Shown: positions 54,230-62,691, counted from the stretch's first letter. The stretch is 64,000 bases of DNA from Roseovarius nitratireducens (GCF_002925845.1 NZ_PDNI01000031.1:1-64000); one strand, 5' to 3'. Notes: generated by a model from the sequence alone, not told the origin. Translations and numbers: made by a program.

Positions 54230-55042
54230 TCAGGGCCCTGCCTGCGGCAGGCGCCCGCCCTGCCGCACCATCTCGATGCGGGTGGCGCGGCCGGTGGCAT
54301 CGTCGGTCTCGAGATAGACCCCCGACAGCGTCACCGCCCCCATCGCCGGGGTGAACCGTTCGCGGCCCATGCCGGTGACGAAGCGGCGCATCGGCTCGGT
54401 CTTGTCCATGCCGATCACCGAATGGTAATCGCCGCACATGCCCGCATCGCCCTGGAACGCGGTGCCGCCGGGCAGGATCTGCGCATCCGCCGTGGGGATA
54501 TGGGTATGGGTGCCTACCACGAGGCTCGCGCGCCCGTCGCAGAAATGGCCCATCGCCATCTTTTCGCTGGTCGCCTCGCAATGCACATCGACCACTGTCG
54601 CCTGCACCGCGCCGCCCAACGGATGGCTGCGCAACGTCGCGTCGATGGCCGAGAACGGATCGTCGAAGGCGCGGCGCATGAACACGTTGCCCAGCACCTG
54701 CGCCACCAGCACGCGACGCCCGCGCCGGTCGGAGAACACGCGCGCGCCGCGCCCCGGCGCGGCCTTGGCATAGTTGAGCGGGCGCAGCACCCGCTCGTTG
54801 CGCTCGACCTCCTGGAGCATGTCCTTCTGGTCGAAGGCGTGGTCGCCCAGCGTCACCACGTCGGCCCCCGCCTCCAGCAGCCCCTTGGCATGCGCCGCCG
54901 TGAGCCCCATCCCGCCCGAGGCGTTCTCGCCGTTAACGACCACGAAATCGAGCGCCCAGGTGTCGCGCAGGCCGGACAGCCGCTCTGCCACCGCCGCGCG
55001 CCCTGCGCGCCCCATTACATCGCCGAGAAAGAGTATCTTCAT
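54230..55042 (-). CDS. YmdB family metallophosphoesterase
   Basis: A 270-aa cytoplasmic metallophosphoesterase (TIGR00282 type). Metal-binding motifs are [33 protein letters not shown] and [11 protein letters not shown]. The Bacillus member hydrolyses 2',3'-cAMP and affects development; proteobacterial roles are unknown. It lies 112 bp upstream of yebC on the same strand, an association seen in other alphaproteobacteria, which may share a transcript. Confidence 0.9.
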   Translation of the reverse strand: MKILFLGDVMGRAGRAAVAERLSGLRDTWALDFVVVNGENASGGMGLTAAHAKGLLEAGADVVTLGDHAFDQKDMLQEVERNERVLRPLNYAKAAPGRGARVFSDRRGRRVLVAQVLGNVFMRRAFDDPFSAIDATLRSHPLGGAVQATVVDVHCEATSEKMAMGHFCDGRASLVVGTHTHIPTADAQILPGGTAFQGDAGMCGDYHSVIGMDKTEPMRRFVTGMGRERFTPAMGAVTLSGVYLETDDATGRATRIEMVRQGGRLPQAGP

Positions 55043-55098
55043 GCGCCCCTGTTAGGCGCAGGCGCGTGCGAGGGCAAGCGGGTGAATGGCCGTCCGCC

Positions 55099-55120
55099 CT
55101 TCATCTTGCCGCGAATACTC
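55099..55120 (-). repeat. Copy of a dispersed short intergenic motif
   Basis: On the minus strand this 22-bp element reads G-A-GTATT near its start and CAAGATGAAG at its end, beginning within the stop codon of the OsmC gene. A related element is at 62586-62607 (16 of 22 positions identical). Confidence 0.45.
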
Positions 55121-55589
55121 AATCCCCGACGCGATAGCGCGCGCGGTACTCGACCGGGAAATTCACCGACCGGGCGATGAAGCAAAAATCGTGCACGCGG
55201 GCGTGCAGCGCATCCGCCCGTTGCAGATCGGTGCCGCGCGCCACCGTGATCCGGGGCCGCAGCGTGGCGCGCAGGAAGCGGCTTGCGCCTGCCGCGTCGG
55301 TCTCGCCCACGGCCACGGGCTCGTCGGCATAGGCGGTGACGGTGATCCCGGCGTCGCTCGCGAGGTGGAGGAACCACAGCATGTGACAGGCCGACAGCGC
55401 GGCGATCAGCATGTCCTCGGGGTTGTGCAGGGTCGGGTCGCCACCCAGCAATGGGTCGTTGGAGCAATGGATGACCGGCTTGCCCGCGGTCTCGACATTC
55501 CATGTCCGGTCGTAGCCCCGGTAATGGCGCGTCCCGTCGCCCCGGTTGCCGGTCCAGACGACGCGGGCGGTATAATCGTGCTCGGCCAT
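55119..55589 (-). CDS. OsmC family protein
   Basis: A 156-aa OsmC/Ohr-fold protein, probably a thiol-dependent peroxide reductase. The redox cysteines lie in LSACHMLWFL and HDFCFIARSVNFPVEY, the usual pair. The first residues include RVVWTGNRGDGTRHYRGYDRTW. GGAGGGGAACG precedes the ATG. It lies 38 bp from the 5-FCL stop, suggesting co-transcription with mgtE and the cyclo-ligase. Confidence 0.9.
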   Translation of the reverse strand: MAEHDYTARVVWTGNRGDGTRHYRGYDRTWNVETAGKPVIHCSNDPLLGGDPTLHNPEDMLIAALSACHMLWFLHLASDAGITVTAYADEPVAVGETDAAGASRFLRATLRPRITVARGTDLQRADALHARVHDFCFIARSVNFPVEYRARYRVGD

Positions 55590-55627
55590 GGCTGCGTTCC
55601 CCTCCGTTCCAGACTGTCCTCATCCGC

Positions 55628-56185
55628 TCAGAACGCGATCACCCCGTCCTCGGTCACGATCATGTCGAGCGGTTGGTCGGTGGGCTCGAGCGGCAGCCCC
55701 TCCGCCTCCTGCGCGGCCCAGGCAAAGCCGATGGCCAGCGTCGGGCGGCGGGCGCGCAGCCGCTCCAGCGTGCGGTCGTAGAAACCGCCGCCATAGCCCA
55801 GCCGCCCGCCCTTGCGGTCAAAGGCCACCAGCGGAACGATAACGATCTCCGGCTCGATGAAGCGGTCCTCTTGGGGCACCATCGCGCCGAACGGCCCCTC
55901 GCGCAGCGCGCAGCCCGGCTCCCACAGCGAAAAATCGAGCGGCAGGCCCGCGCCCGCGATCACCGGCACGGCGACGGGGCCGTGTGCTGCCGCCTCGGCC
56001 ATCGCGGGCAGCGGGTCGATCTCGGTGCGGATCGGCATATATCCGGCCAGCGGCACGCCGCGATGACCCGCCAGAACCGCCGACAGATGCGCCGCCGGGG
56101 CCGGGTGCCCCGCCGCGTGCGCCGCCTTGCGGCGGGCGAAGGCGGCCTTGCGCGCCTCGGCCTTGCGCTCTGCCAGCCCGCTCAC
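55628..56185 (-). CDS. 5-formyltetrahydrofolate cyclo-ligase
   Basis: ATP-dependent enzyme returning 5-formyl-THF to the folate pool. The 185-aa protein has the C-terminal signature RLGYGGGFYDRTL and IVPLVAFDRKG. The GTG start at 56185 overlaps the mgtE stop (GTGA); the frame is open further upstream but inside mgtE. No 6S RNA was recognised beside it, although such linkage is common. Confidence 0.92.
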   Translation of the reverse strand: MSGLAERKAEARKAAFARRKAAHAAGHPAPAAHLSAVLAGHRGVPLAGYMPIRTEIDPLPAMAEAAAHGPVAVPVIAGAGLPLDFSLWEPGCALREGPFGAMVPQEDRFIEPEIVIVPLVAFDRKGGRLGYGGGFYDRTLERLRARRPTLAIGFAWAAQEAEGLPLEPTDQPLDMIVTEDGVIAF

Positions 56186-57579
56186 AGCAGCACCAGCGAG
56201 GCGAGCCCGAGGAAGGCGAAGAAGCCCACCACGTCGGTGATCGTGGTCACGAACGGCCCCGAGGCGAGCGCCGGGTCGATGCCGAACCGCTCGAGTGTCA
56301 TCGGGATGGCGATGCCCCCCAGCGCGGCGGCCACCAGCGTCAGCAGCATCGCCACCGCGATCACGGCGGCCAGCAGCGGCACGCCGAACCACAGGCCCAC
56401 CACACCGGCCATCAATACGCCGAAAAACAAGCCATTGGCACCGCCCACGACCAGTTCGCGCAGCACCATGCGCAGCGCGTTGCGTGGCGTCAGGTCGCGG
56501 GTGGCCAGGGCGCGCACCGCCACCGTCATCGTCTGGGTGCCCGCGTTGCCGCCCATCGAGGCGACGATGGGCATCAGAACAGCCAGCGCCACCATCTGGT
56601 TGATCGTCTCGGCGAATTGCTGGATCACCACCGAGGCGAGGATCGCGGTGAGCAGGTTGACGAAAAGCCACAGCGCCCGGTCGCGGATGGTCTCGGTCAG
56701 GCGGCCGGAAAAGCCGCCCTCCTCGCCCACGCCAGCGAGGCGCAGGATGTCCTCTTCGTGCTCCTCGTCGAGCACGATCATCGCGTCGTCGATGGTGATG
56801 ACACCCACAAGACGCCCCTCCTCGTCCACGACGGGCGCGGAGATCAGGTGATACTGGTTGAAGGCATAGGCCACGTCGGCCTCTTCCTCGGTCACGGCGA
56901 AGGTGTGGAAGGTCTCCTCCAACAGGTCGCGCAGCGGCGTGGCGCGCCGCGCGGCCATGATCCGGCCCAGCATGACGTTGCCCACCGGGTGCAGGCGCGG
57001 ATCGACGAGGATGATGTGATAGAACTGTTCGGGCAGATCCTCGGCGCTGCGCATGAAGTCGATCACGTCGCCCACGCGCCAGTGCTCGGGGGCGATGACC
57101 ACCTCGCGCTGCATGAGGCGGCCGGCGGAGTATTCCGGGTAGGTGAGCGATTGCTGCACCGCGAGCCGGTCGGACGCCTCGAGGATGTCGAGGATCGCCT
57201 CCTGCTGGTCGTCCTCGAGATCCTCGACGAGATCGACCACGTCGTCGGATTCCAGGTCGCGCACCGCCTCGGCCAGCACCTCGGGGTGCAGGAGACCGAT
57301 CACCTCCTCGCGGATCGATTCGTCGAGTTCCGACAGGATGTCGCCGTCGAATTCCTGCCCGTAGAGCGCGATAAGCCGCCGCCGGTCGCCGCCGCTGATC
57401 TGTTCGAGCAGGTCGGCGATGTCGGCGGCGTGGAGTGGCTCCATCTCGGCCCAGAGCCGGGTGCGGTCACCGGCGTCGAGCGCCTCCATGATGCGCGCGA
57501 TGCGCGCCTCGCTCAGCGGGTGACCCTCGTCCTCGCCGGTCTCGGCCCCGGGCAGCGGTTCGTTGTCTGTCTCGGCCAT
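56182..57579 (-). CDS. mgtE: Magnesium transporter MgtE
   Basis: A 465-aa Mg2+ channel. N-terminal MgtE_N superhelical domain (ADIADLLEQISGGDRRRLIALY) and two CBS domains (for example AGRLMQREVVIAPEHWRVGDVIDFM) form the Mg2+-sensing gate, followed by five membrane helices with the pore signature PIVASMGGNAGTQTM. Length and layout are complete. GAGGGAGGGCGG precedes the ATG. Confidence 0.95.
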   Translation of the reverse strand: MAETDNEPLPGAETGEDEGHPLSEARIARIMEALDAGDRTRLWAEMEPLHAADIADLLEQISGGDRRRLIALYGQEFDGDILSELDESIREEVIGLLHPEVLAEAVRDLESDDVVDLVEDLEDDQQEAILDILEASDRLAVQQSLTYPEYSAGRLMQREVVIAPEHWRVGDVIDFMRSAEDLPEQFYHIILVDPRLHPVGNVMLGRIMAARRATPLRDLLEETFHTFAVTEEEADVAYAFNQYHLISAPVVDEEGRLVGVITIDDAMIVLDEEHEEDILRLAGVGEEGGFSGRLTETIRDRALWLFVNLLTAILASVVIQQFAETINQMVALAVLMPIVASMGGNAGTQTMTVAVRALATRDLTPRNALRMVLRELVVGGANGLFFGVLMAGVVGLWFGVPLLAAVIAVAMLLTLVAAALGGIAIPMTLERFGIDPALASGPFVTTITDVVGFFAFLGLASLVLL

Positions 57580-57729
57580 TCCGCCCTCCCTCTGCGCCGC
57601 TCCGGCACCCCGTGATTAGCGATTGACGGACGTGAAAACAATCGCGTTGCAGCCCGATTGCACCACGCGGCGCCGGGACAGCCGGCCCGCCTGCCCCATG
57701 TGGCGGCAAAACCCGGCAAGCAGACCGCC

Positions 57730-57891
57730 ATGACCGACCAGACCCGCCATCTCTCCGACGCGAGCGAGGCCTTCGACGCGGCCTTTGGCCCCGGTTTCGC
57801 GCGCGACAACGCCGCGCTGGTGACCACACGCGAGATCAGCGCCGAGGTGGGCGAGACGAGTCTCAGGCTGAAGCCGCGACTCTTCGGCTGA
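57730..57891 (+). CDS. Possible small protein, 53 aa
   Basis: A short frame (MTDQTRHLSDASEAFDAAFG...) convergent with hisN, stopping 3 bp from its end. Third positions are GC-rich, as expected for coding DNA here, and the composition is balanced, but the ribosome binding site is weak and no family is recognised. It could be a real small protein or a chance frame in a 312-bp gap. Confidence 0.45.
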   Translation: MTDQTRHLSDASEAFDAAFGPGFARDNAALVTTREISAEVGETSLRLKPRLFG

Positions 57892-57893
57892 GC

Positions 57894-58685
57894 TCAGGCG
57901 ACGCGCGACAGGATATCGAGCGCCGCCGCGTGCTGCGTGCGCCCCGCAGCCGCGATCACGCGCCCGCCCGCATGGGCCGGGCCACCCTGCCAGTCGGTGA
58001 CGATGCCGCCTGCCGCCTCGATCACCGCGATGGGCGCGTGGATGTCGTAAGGGGCGAGCCCCGCCTCGACCACGAGGTCGATCTGCCCCGCCGCAACGAG
58101 CGCGTAGGCGTAGCAGTCCAACCCATAGCGCGTGAGCCGCACCTGGCGCGCCAGATCGGCAAAGCCGGTGCCCTCGGCGAGGGTGCCGACCTCGGGAAAG
58201 GTGGTGAACAGGATCGCCTCGGAAAGGGGGCGGTCGCCGCGCGCGCGCAAGGGGCGCGCGCCTTGCGGTCCGGTCATTTGCGCGGTGCCGAAGCCGCCCT
58301 CGAACCGCTCGCCGATATAGGGCTGGTCGATGAGGCCGTAGACCGGCCCCGAAGCGTCGGCGAGGGCGATCAGCACCCCCCATGTGGGCGTGCCCGAGAG
58401 AAAGGCGCGGGTGCCGTCCACCGGGTCGAGCACCCATGTCAGGCCGCTTTCACCTTCGGTGGCACCATATTCTTCGCCGAGGATGCCGTCGCGCGGGCGA
58501 CGCTCTGCCAGAAGCGCGCGCATGGCGCGTTCCGCGGCACGGTCGGCCTCGGTCACGGGGTCGAAGCCGCCGGTATCGTGTTTGTTGTCAGCGCTGAGAG
58601 CGATATGCCGGAAATGCGGCAGGATGGCCGCGCGCGCCGCATCGGCGAGACTGTGCGCGATCTCGCGTATCTCGATTTCGTTCAT
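57894..58685 (-). CDS. hisN: Inositol-monophosphatase-like histidinol-phosphatase
   Basis: A 263-aa Mg2+-dependent phosphatase of the IMPase family. Catalytic motifs are ILGEEYG, WVLDPVDGTRAFLSG and the C-terminal DIHAPIAVIEAAGG. The HisN branch dephosphorylates histidinol phosphate in histidine synthesis; closely related members act on inositol phosphates, so the substrate is inferred. It precedes the XRE gene (minus) with 54 bp between. Confidence 0.85.
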   Translation of the reverse strand: MNEIEIREIAHSLADAARAAILPHFRHIALSADNKHDTGGFDPVTEADRAAERAMRALLAERRPRDGILGEEYGATEGESGLTWVLDPVDGTRAFLSGTPTWGVLIALADASGPVYGLIDQPYIGERFEGGFGTAQMTGPQGARPLRARGDRPLSEAILFTTFPEVGTLAEGTGFADLARQVRLTRYGLDCYAYALVAAGQIDLVVEAGLAPYDIHAPIAVIEAAGGIVTDWQGGPAHAGGRVIAAAGRTQHAAALDILSRVA

Positions 58686-58739
58686 TGCCGCATCCTCGCC
58701 CCGGTCCTGCCGGAGCGATACCCCGCGATCACGCGGGGC

Positions 58740-59105
58740 TCAAGCCACCTCGCTCAGGACGCGGGCAAGATCGAACAGGCGTTTGCGCTGGGTCTCGGGG
58801 ATCGCGTAGTAGGAGCGCACGAGGTCGAGCGCCTCCTTGTCGGCGATGATATCAGCCGGAAGCGCCGTGCCGCCCTCGTGTTCGTCCCTGGTCAGCCCAT
58901 CGAAGAAGAAGGCGACATCGACCTCGAGCGCCTCGGCGATGTCCCAAAGCCGCGACGCGCTCACGCGGTTGGCACCGGTCTCGTATTTCTGGATCTGTTG
59001 GAATTTTATGCCGACAGCCTCGGCCAGTTGCTGCTGGGTCATCCCGGTCAGCCACCGGCGATGACGGATTTGTTTGCCCACGTGAATATCGACGGGATGC
59101 GGCAT
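58740..59105 (-). CDS. XRE-family transcriptional regulator
   Basis: A 121-aa helix-turn-helix regulator. The HTH is at residues about 10-65 (GKQIRHRRWLTGMTQQQLAEAVGIKFQQIQKYETG), close to alphaproteobacterial PraR/PhrR-type regulators of attachment and quorum-sensing genes. The ATG at 59105 follows AAGAGGATAAAG; an upstream in-frame ATG exists. The region upstream contains unusual palindromes. Confidence 0.88.
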   Translation of the reverse strand: MPHPVDIHVGKQIRHRRWLTGMTQQQLAEAVGIKFQQIQKYETGANRVSASRLWDIAEALEVDVAFFFDGLTRDEHEGGTALPADIIADKEALDLVRSYYAIPETQRKRLFDLARVLSEVA

Positions 59106-59449
59106 GGCTTTATCCTCTTTCAATCGTTGTGCGGTCCGGACCGAATTCTGTCCAACACGACCCAATTTCGTTACCCAACGCCACGCAACCCGGCAGCGTA
59201 CCTGAATTCATAGAGAAACCACGTTGAAATTCAAGAAATTTCGCCACGTGGTTGCAACGGAATTCGAAATACGTGTGGTCGCACCCGGCCGGAAGCGGGC
59301 TCGCACCCGGGCCACTGTCCTTTCGGATAGGTTGCGGCGCGGGCTGGCGCGCAACCCTTGAGTCCGCAGGGGCGGCCCGGCGAATCGGATGGACATACCC
59401 GCACCCGGCGCTTACGCCAAGGGGCGCAGTTGTGACCGGAGACCGACAA
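59106..59449. promoter_or_regulatory. Divergent intergenic region XRE / quinone oxidoreductase
   Basis: A 344-bp gene-free stretch with the starts of two divergent genes at its ends. The XRE-side half (about 59130-59270) is markedly AT-rich and contains three GAATTC hexamers (59143-59148, 59204-59209, 59260-59265) and a nested inverted repeat at 59217-59253. The other half is GC-rich. It should contain both promoters and probably operator sites for the XRE protein. No open frame within it looks coding. Confidence 0.55.
59217..59253. repeat. Nested inverted repeat upstream of the XRE gene
   Basis: Outer arms AACCACGT (59217-59224) and ACGTGGTT (59246-59253) enclose a second, AT-rich inverted repeat GAAATT...AATTTC. 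The centre lies about 130 bp upstream of the XRE start. This geometry is typical of operator sites for dimeric regulators; autoregulation by the XRE protein is an inference. Confidence 0.6.
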
Positions 59450-60418
59450 ATGCGTGCCTACCGATTGACCGCCGCCGGCGCGCCGCCCGCGCTCGACAAT
59501 GTCCCCGCGCCGGCACCAAAGGCCGGTGAGATCAGCCTGCGCATCGCCGCCTGCGGGCTCAACTTCGCCGATCTTCTGATGATCGAGGGACGCTATCAGG
59601 ACACGCCCGAGCCGCCCTTTACCCTCGGGATGGAGGTGGCGGGCACGGTGACCGCGCGCGGCCCCGACACCGACGGCCCGGCCCCCGGCACCCGCGTCGC
59701 CGTGTTCGGCGGACAGGGCGGGCTGGCCGAGCAAGGCTGTTTCCCGGCGGCGCGCGCCGTGCCGCTGCCCGATGCGATGAGTTTCACCGACGCCGCCGCG
59801 TTCCAGATCGCCTATGGCACGAGCCACGTCGCGCTCGATCACAAGGCGCGGCTGCAACCCGGCGAGACGCTCCTGGTGCTGGGCGCGGCGGGCGGTGTGG
59901 GGCTGACGGCGGTGGAGATCGGCAAGCTGATGGGCGCGCGGGTGATCGCCTGCGCGCGCGGGGCGGAAAAGCTGGAGGTGGCGCGGCAGGCTGGCGCCGA
60001 TCACCTGATCGACGCCGCCACCGACGACATCCGCGAGGCGTGCCGTGGCGTGGGAGGTGTGGACGTGGTCTATGACCCGGTGGGCGGCGACCAGTTCAAG
60101 GCGGCAATGCGTGCCTGCCGCCCCGAGGCGCGCATCCTCGCCATCGGCTTTGCCAGCGGCGAGGTGCCGCAGATCCCCGCCAATCACCTGCTGGTCAAGA
60201 ACCTGAGCGTGATGGGCCTCTACTGGGGCGGATACCTGAAGTTCCGGCCCGAGGTGGTGACCGAGAGCCTCGCGACGCTGTTCGGCTGGTACGAGGCGGG
60301 GCGTATCCGCCCGCATGTGAGCCACGTCCTGCCGCTCGACCGCGCCGCCGAGGCGCTGGATCTGCTGCGCAGCCGCACATCCACCGGCAAGGTGGTGGTC
60401 ACGCCATCCGCAGACTGA
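59450..60418 (+). CDS. NADPH:quinone oxidoreductase family (MDR) protein
   Basis: A 322-aa medium-chain dehydrogenase without catalytic zinc ligands, of the quinone reductase branch. GroES-like N-domain (CGLNFADLLMIEGRYQ, FTLGMEVAGTV), then a Rossmann domain with VLGAAGGVGLTAVEIGKLMGA and YDPVGGDQF. GGAGA precedes the ATG at 59450. Its 3' end overlaps the convergent LysR gene by 20 bp. Confidence 0.9.
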   Translation: MRAYRLTAAGAPPALDNVPAPAPKAGEISLRIAACGLNFADLLMIEGRYQDTPEPPFTLGMEVAGTVTARGPDTDGPAPGTRVAVFGGQGGLAEQGCFPAARAVPLPDAMSFTDAAAFQIAYGTSHVALDHKARLQPGETLLVLGAAGGVGLTAVEIGKLMGARVIACARGAEKLEVARQAGADHLIDAATDDIREACRGVGGVDVVYDPVGGDQFKAAMRACRPEARILAIGFASGEVPQIPANHLLVKNLSVMGLYWGGYLKFRPEVVTESLATLFGWYEAGRIRPHVSHVLPLDRAAEALDLLRSRTSTGKVVVTPSAD

Positions 60419-61274
60419 CCGGCGCGGGCTGTGCGACGAAGCCCTGCCGCAGCATGTCCGACAGCGGATCAAGCAGCGCGTCGCCGCCGGGGCGGGCGTA
60501 GAGGTTGATCTTCTGCACGCCGAGATCGGGCAGCGCCGTGCCCGGCTCGATCGCCTCCTGGTGCGGCGGGATGCTGTCCTCTAGCAGCGCGCCGACGGCG
60601 AGATCGGCGCTGACCAGCGCCTCGACCGCGCGGTCGTCTTCGGACAGCACCGCCATCTCCCAGTCGATCCCCGCCTCCTCGAGCCGGCGCAGCACGATGG
60701 GCCGGAAGATGCAGTTGGAGCAGAAGGCGAGCCGCAGCGGGCGCCGCTTCCACGCCACGCCGCCGCGCGCCCCGGTCCAGCGCAGGGCCATCTCGGTCAG
60801 GGTCTCGCCGCCGGGCTTGGGCGATTCCTCGGTGGTCAGGATCACGTCCACCTCGCCACGCTGGAATTCCTCGTGCAGTTTCATCGTGCTCGACGAACGC
60901 AGGTGCACGTTGATCCGCGGATAGGCGGCGTTGAACTGTTTGAGCACGCGCGGCACCACCGGGTAGACGATGTCATGCGGCACCCCGAGGCGCAGCTCGC
61001 CCTCGTAGCGATCCTCGGTCAGTCGCGCGACCGCCTCGTCGTTGAGCGCGAGGATGCGCCGGGCGTAGCTCACGAGCTGCTCGCCCGGGCCGGTGAGCGA
61101 CACGCGCCGGTTGCCACGGTCGAAGAGCGCGAGGTCGAGCATCTCTTCCAGCCGCTTGATCTGCATCGATACGGCCGATTGCGTAAGGTGCAGGATCGCC
61201 GCTGCCCGCGTGACCCCGCCGTGGTCCGCGACCGCCACGAGCGCGCGCAGGGTGGTGATGTCGAGATTCCTCAT
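60399..61274 (-). CDS. LysR-family transcriptional regulator
   Basis: A 291-aa LysR regulator with HTH at residues about 4-60 (GGVTRAAAILHLTQSAVSMQIKRLEE) and a PBP-type effector domain (ELRLGVPHDIVYPVVPRVLKQFN). It is divergent from a DUF1127 gene across 124 bp, a pairing conserved in related bacteria. GGGAGCTGATCC precedes the ATG. The 3' end runs 20 bp into the convergent oxidoreductase gene. Confidence 0.93.
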   Translation of the reverse strand: MRNLDITTLRALVAVADHGGVTRAAAILHLTQSAVSMQIKRLEEMLDLALFDRGNRRVSLTGPGEQLVSYARRILALNDEAVARLTEDRYEGELRLGVPHDIVYPVVPRVLKQFNAAYPRINVHLRSSSTMKLHEEFQRGEVDVILTTEESPKPGGETLTEMALRWTGARGGVAWKRRPLRLAFCSNCIFRPIVLRRLEEAGIDWEMAVLSEDDRAVEALVSADLAVGALLEDSIPPHQEAIEPGTALPDLGVQKINLYARPGGDALLDPLSDMLRQGFVAQPAPVSLRMA

Positions 61275-61398
61275 GGATCAGCTCCCGTGATGTATTGGCA
61301 TACGAACATTCATTTTCATTATGCAGCGACTTCCGCCATATGATCAAGACATGAAATGTAAATCGTGAAATTCATCACAGACCCGAAAGGAGCAACCC

Positions 61399-61599
61399 AT
61401 GTCCATCCGCATCGCAGCCTTCGCCCTGCCCCGCCCGCGCCGCCTGCCCCTGCGGCGGATGCACGAAGTCGCCCGTCAGCGCCGGGAACTGGCGCAACTC
61501 GACGATGCCATCCTCGCCGATCTCGGCCTGAGCCGTCATGACGCGCAGCACGAGGCCGCGCGCCCGTTCTGGGACCTGTCTGGAACCCCCTGCGCGTGA
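61399..61599 (+). CDS. DUF1127 small protein
   Basis: A 66-aa basic protein whose C-terminal part (RELAQLDDAILADLGLSRHDAQHEA) matches DUF1127 (YjiS-like). Small DUF1127 proteins are reported to bind RNA and to affect phosphate and carbon metabolism in alphaproteobacteria. AAAGGAG lies ahead of the ATG. It is likely controlled by the divergent LysR regulator. Confidence 0.9.
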   Translation: MSIRIAAFALPRPRRLPLRRMHEVARQRRELAQLDDAILADLGLSRHDAQHEAARPFWDLSGTPCA

Positions 61600-61657
61600 C
61601 GCGCGGGCAGGCGCACCGGACCGGCACGAAAAACATATCCGAAACGGTCGGAAAAGC

Positions 61658-61686
61658 TTGAAAAGCCCCCCGTCCCCTCCGATATT
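61658..61686 (+). promoter_or_regulatory. Predicted sigma70-type promoter
   Basis: TTGAAA and GATATT with a 17-bp spacer, 46 bp upstream of the ATG of the Bax-inhibitor-like gene. Both hexamers match 5 of 6 consensus positions or close to it. Confidence 0.5.
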
Positions 61687-61732
61687 ACTGGCAAAGCCCC
61701 GTCCTGGGGCTGCCACGTAACTGGAGGTATCA

Positions 61733-62512
61733 ATGGCTCAACACGACACGATCCGGACGGCAGCGGGCGCACGCGCCAGCGAGATCGACGCCGGACTGCG
61801 CGCGCACATGAACAAGGTCTACGGCACCATGTCCGTGGGGATGCTCATCACTGCGCTGGCGGCATGGGCCATCTCGGGGCTCGCCGTGACCACCGATCCC
61901 TCGGCCGCGGCCGCGCAACTGCCCAACGGCGAGATGCTCACGGGCTTCGGTTCGGCGATCTACCTGTCGCCGCTGCGATGGGTGGTAATGCTGGCGCCCC
62001 TGGCGTTCATCTTCCTCGGCTGGGGCGCGTTGCTGCGCAAGGCACCCGCAGCGGGCGTGCAGCTCGGCTTTTTCGCCTTCGCGGCGCTGATCGGCCTCTC
62101 GCTCAGCTCGATCTTCCTGGTTTTCACCAGCTTCTCGATCGCGCAGACCTTCGTGGTGACGGCGATCGCCTTCGCGGGGCTGTCGCTCTGGGGCTACACC
62201 ACCAAGAAGGACATCTCGGGCTGGGGCAGCTTCCTCATCATGGGGGTGATCGGGCTGATCGTGGCGATGATCGTCAACATCTTCCTGCAAAGCCCGGCGA
62301 TGATGTTCGCCATCTCTGCCATCGGCGTGCTGATCTTTGCGGGGCTGACGGCGTTCTATACGCAGGAGATCAAGAACACCTACGTGGCCCACGCCGCGCA
62401 GGGCGACCAGGAATGGCTGGACAAGGCCGCCTATGACGGCGCGCTCCTCCTCTACATCAGCTTCCTCAACATGTTCCAGTTCCTACTGATGTTCATGGGC
62501 CAGCAGGAATAG
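61733..62512 (+). CDS. Bax inhibitor-1/YccA family membrane protein
   Basis: A 259-aa membrane protein with seven predicted helices. Family landmarks are LNKVY-type start (HMNKVYGTMSVGMLITALAAWAISG), LSLSSIFLVFT and the C-terminal AAYDGALLLYISFLNMFQFLL. Related proteins interact with the FtsH protease or act as calcium-leak channels; role here is inferred only. GGAGG precedes the ATG. A Rho-independent terminator follows. Confidence 0.92.
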   Translation: MAQHDTIRTAAGARASEIDAGLRAHMNKVYGTMSVGMLITALAAWAISGLAVTTDPSAAAAQLPNGEMLTGFGSAIYLSPLRWVVMLAPLAFIFLGWGALLRKAPAAGVQLGFFAFAALIGLSLSSIFLVFTSFSIAQTFVVTAIAFAGLSLWGYTTKKDISGWGSFLIMGVIGLIVAMIVNIFLQSPAMMFAISAIGVLIFAGLTAFYTQEIKNTYVAHAAQGDQEWLDKAAYDGALLLYISFLNMFQFLLMFMGQQE

Positions 62513-62535
62513 CGCGCAAGCCTCTGGAAGACATC

Positions 62536-62564
62536 AGGGCCGGTCACAGCGACCGGCCCTTTTT
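62536..62564 (+). terminator. Rho-independent terminator
   Basis: Perfect ten-base arms AGGGCCGGTC and GACCGGCCCT with a 5-nt loop, followed by TTTTC on the plus strand; ends the Bax-inhibitor-like gene 24 bp after its stop. Confidence 0.9.
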
Positions 62565-62585
62565 CGTGCCTGCGCCGTGGGATTC

Positions 62586-62607
62586 GGGTATTTTTGCCAA
62601 GAAGAAG
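62586..62607 (+). repeat. Copy of a dispersed short intergenic motif
   Basis: A 22-bp element related to the one at 55099-55120 (16 of 22 identical): G-G-GTATT at the start and CAAGAAGAAG at the end. It lies between two terminators, where no gene is present. Confidence 0.45.
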
Positions 62608-62642
62608 CACAGCACCGGGACGGAGTGACGCGCAAAGAGAAA

Positions 62643-62664
62643 GCCGCGCCCGGGGGCGCGGCTC
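62643..62664 (-). terminator. Rho-independent terminator of rpmG
   Basis: Ten-base arms AGCCGCGCCC and GGGCGCGGCT with a 2-nt loop, followed on the minus strand by TTCTCTTTG; 28 bp after the rpmG stop. Confidence 0.8.
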
Positions 62665-62691
62665 TTGCCGTGTCGAACGGGCGGGCGATCG

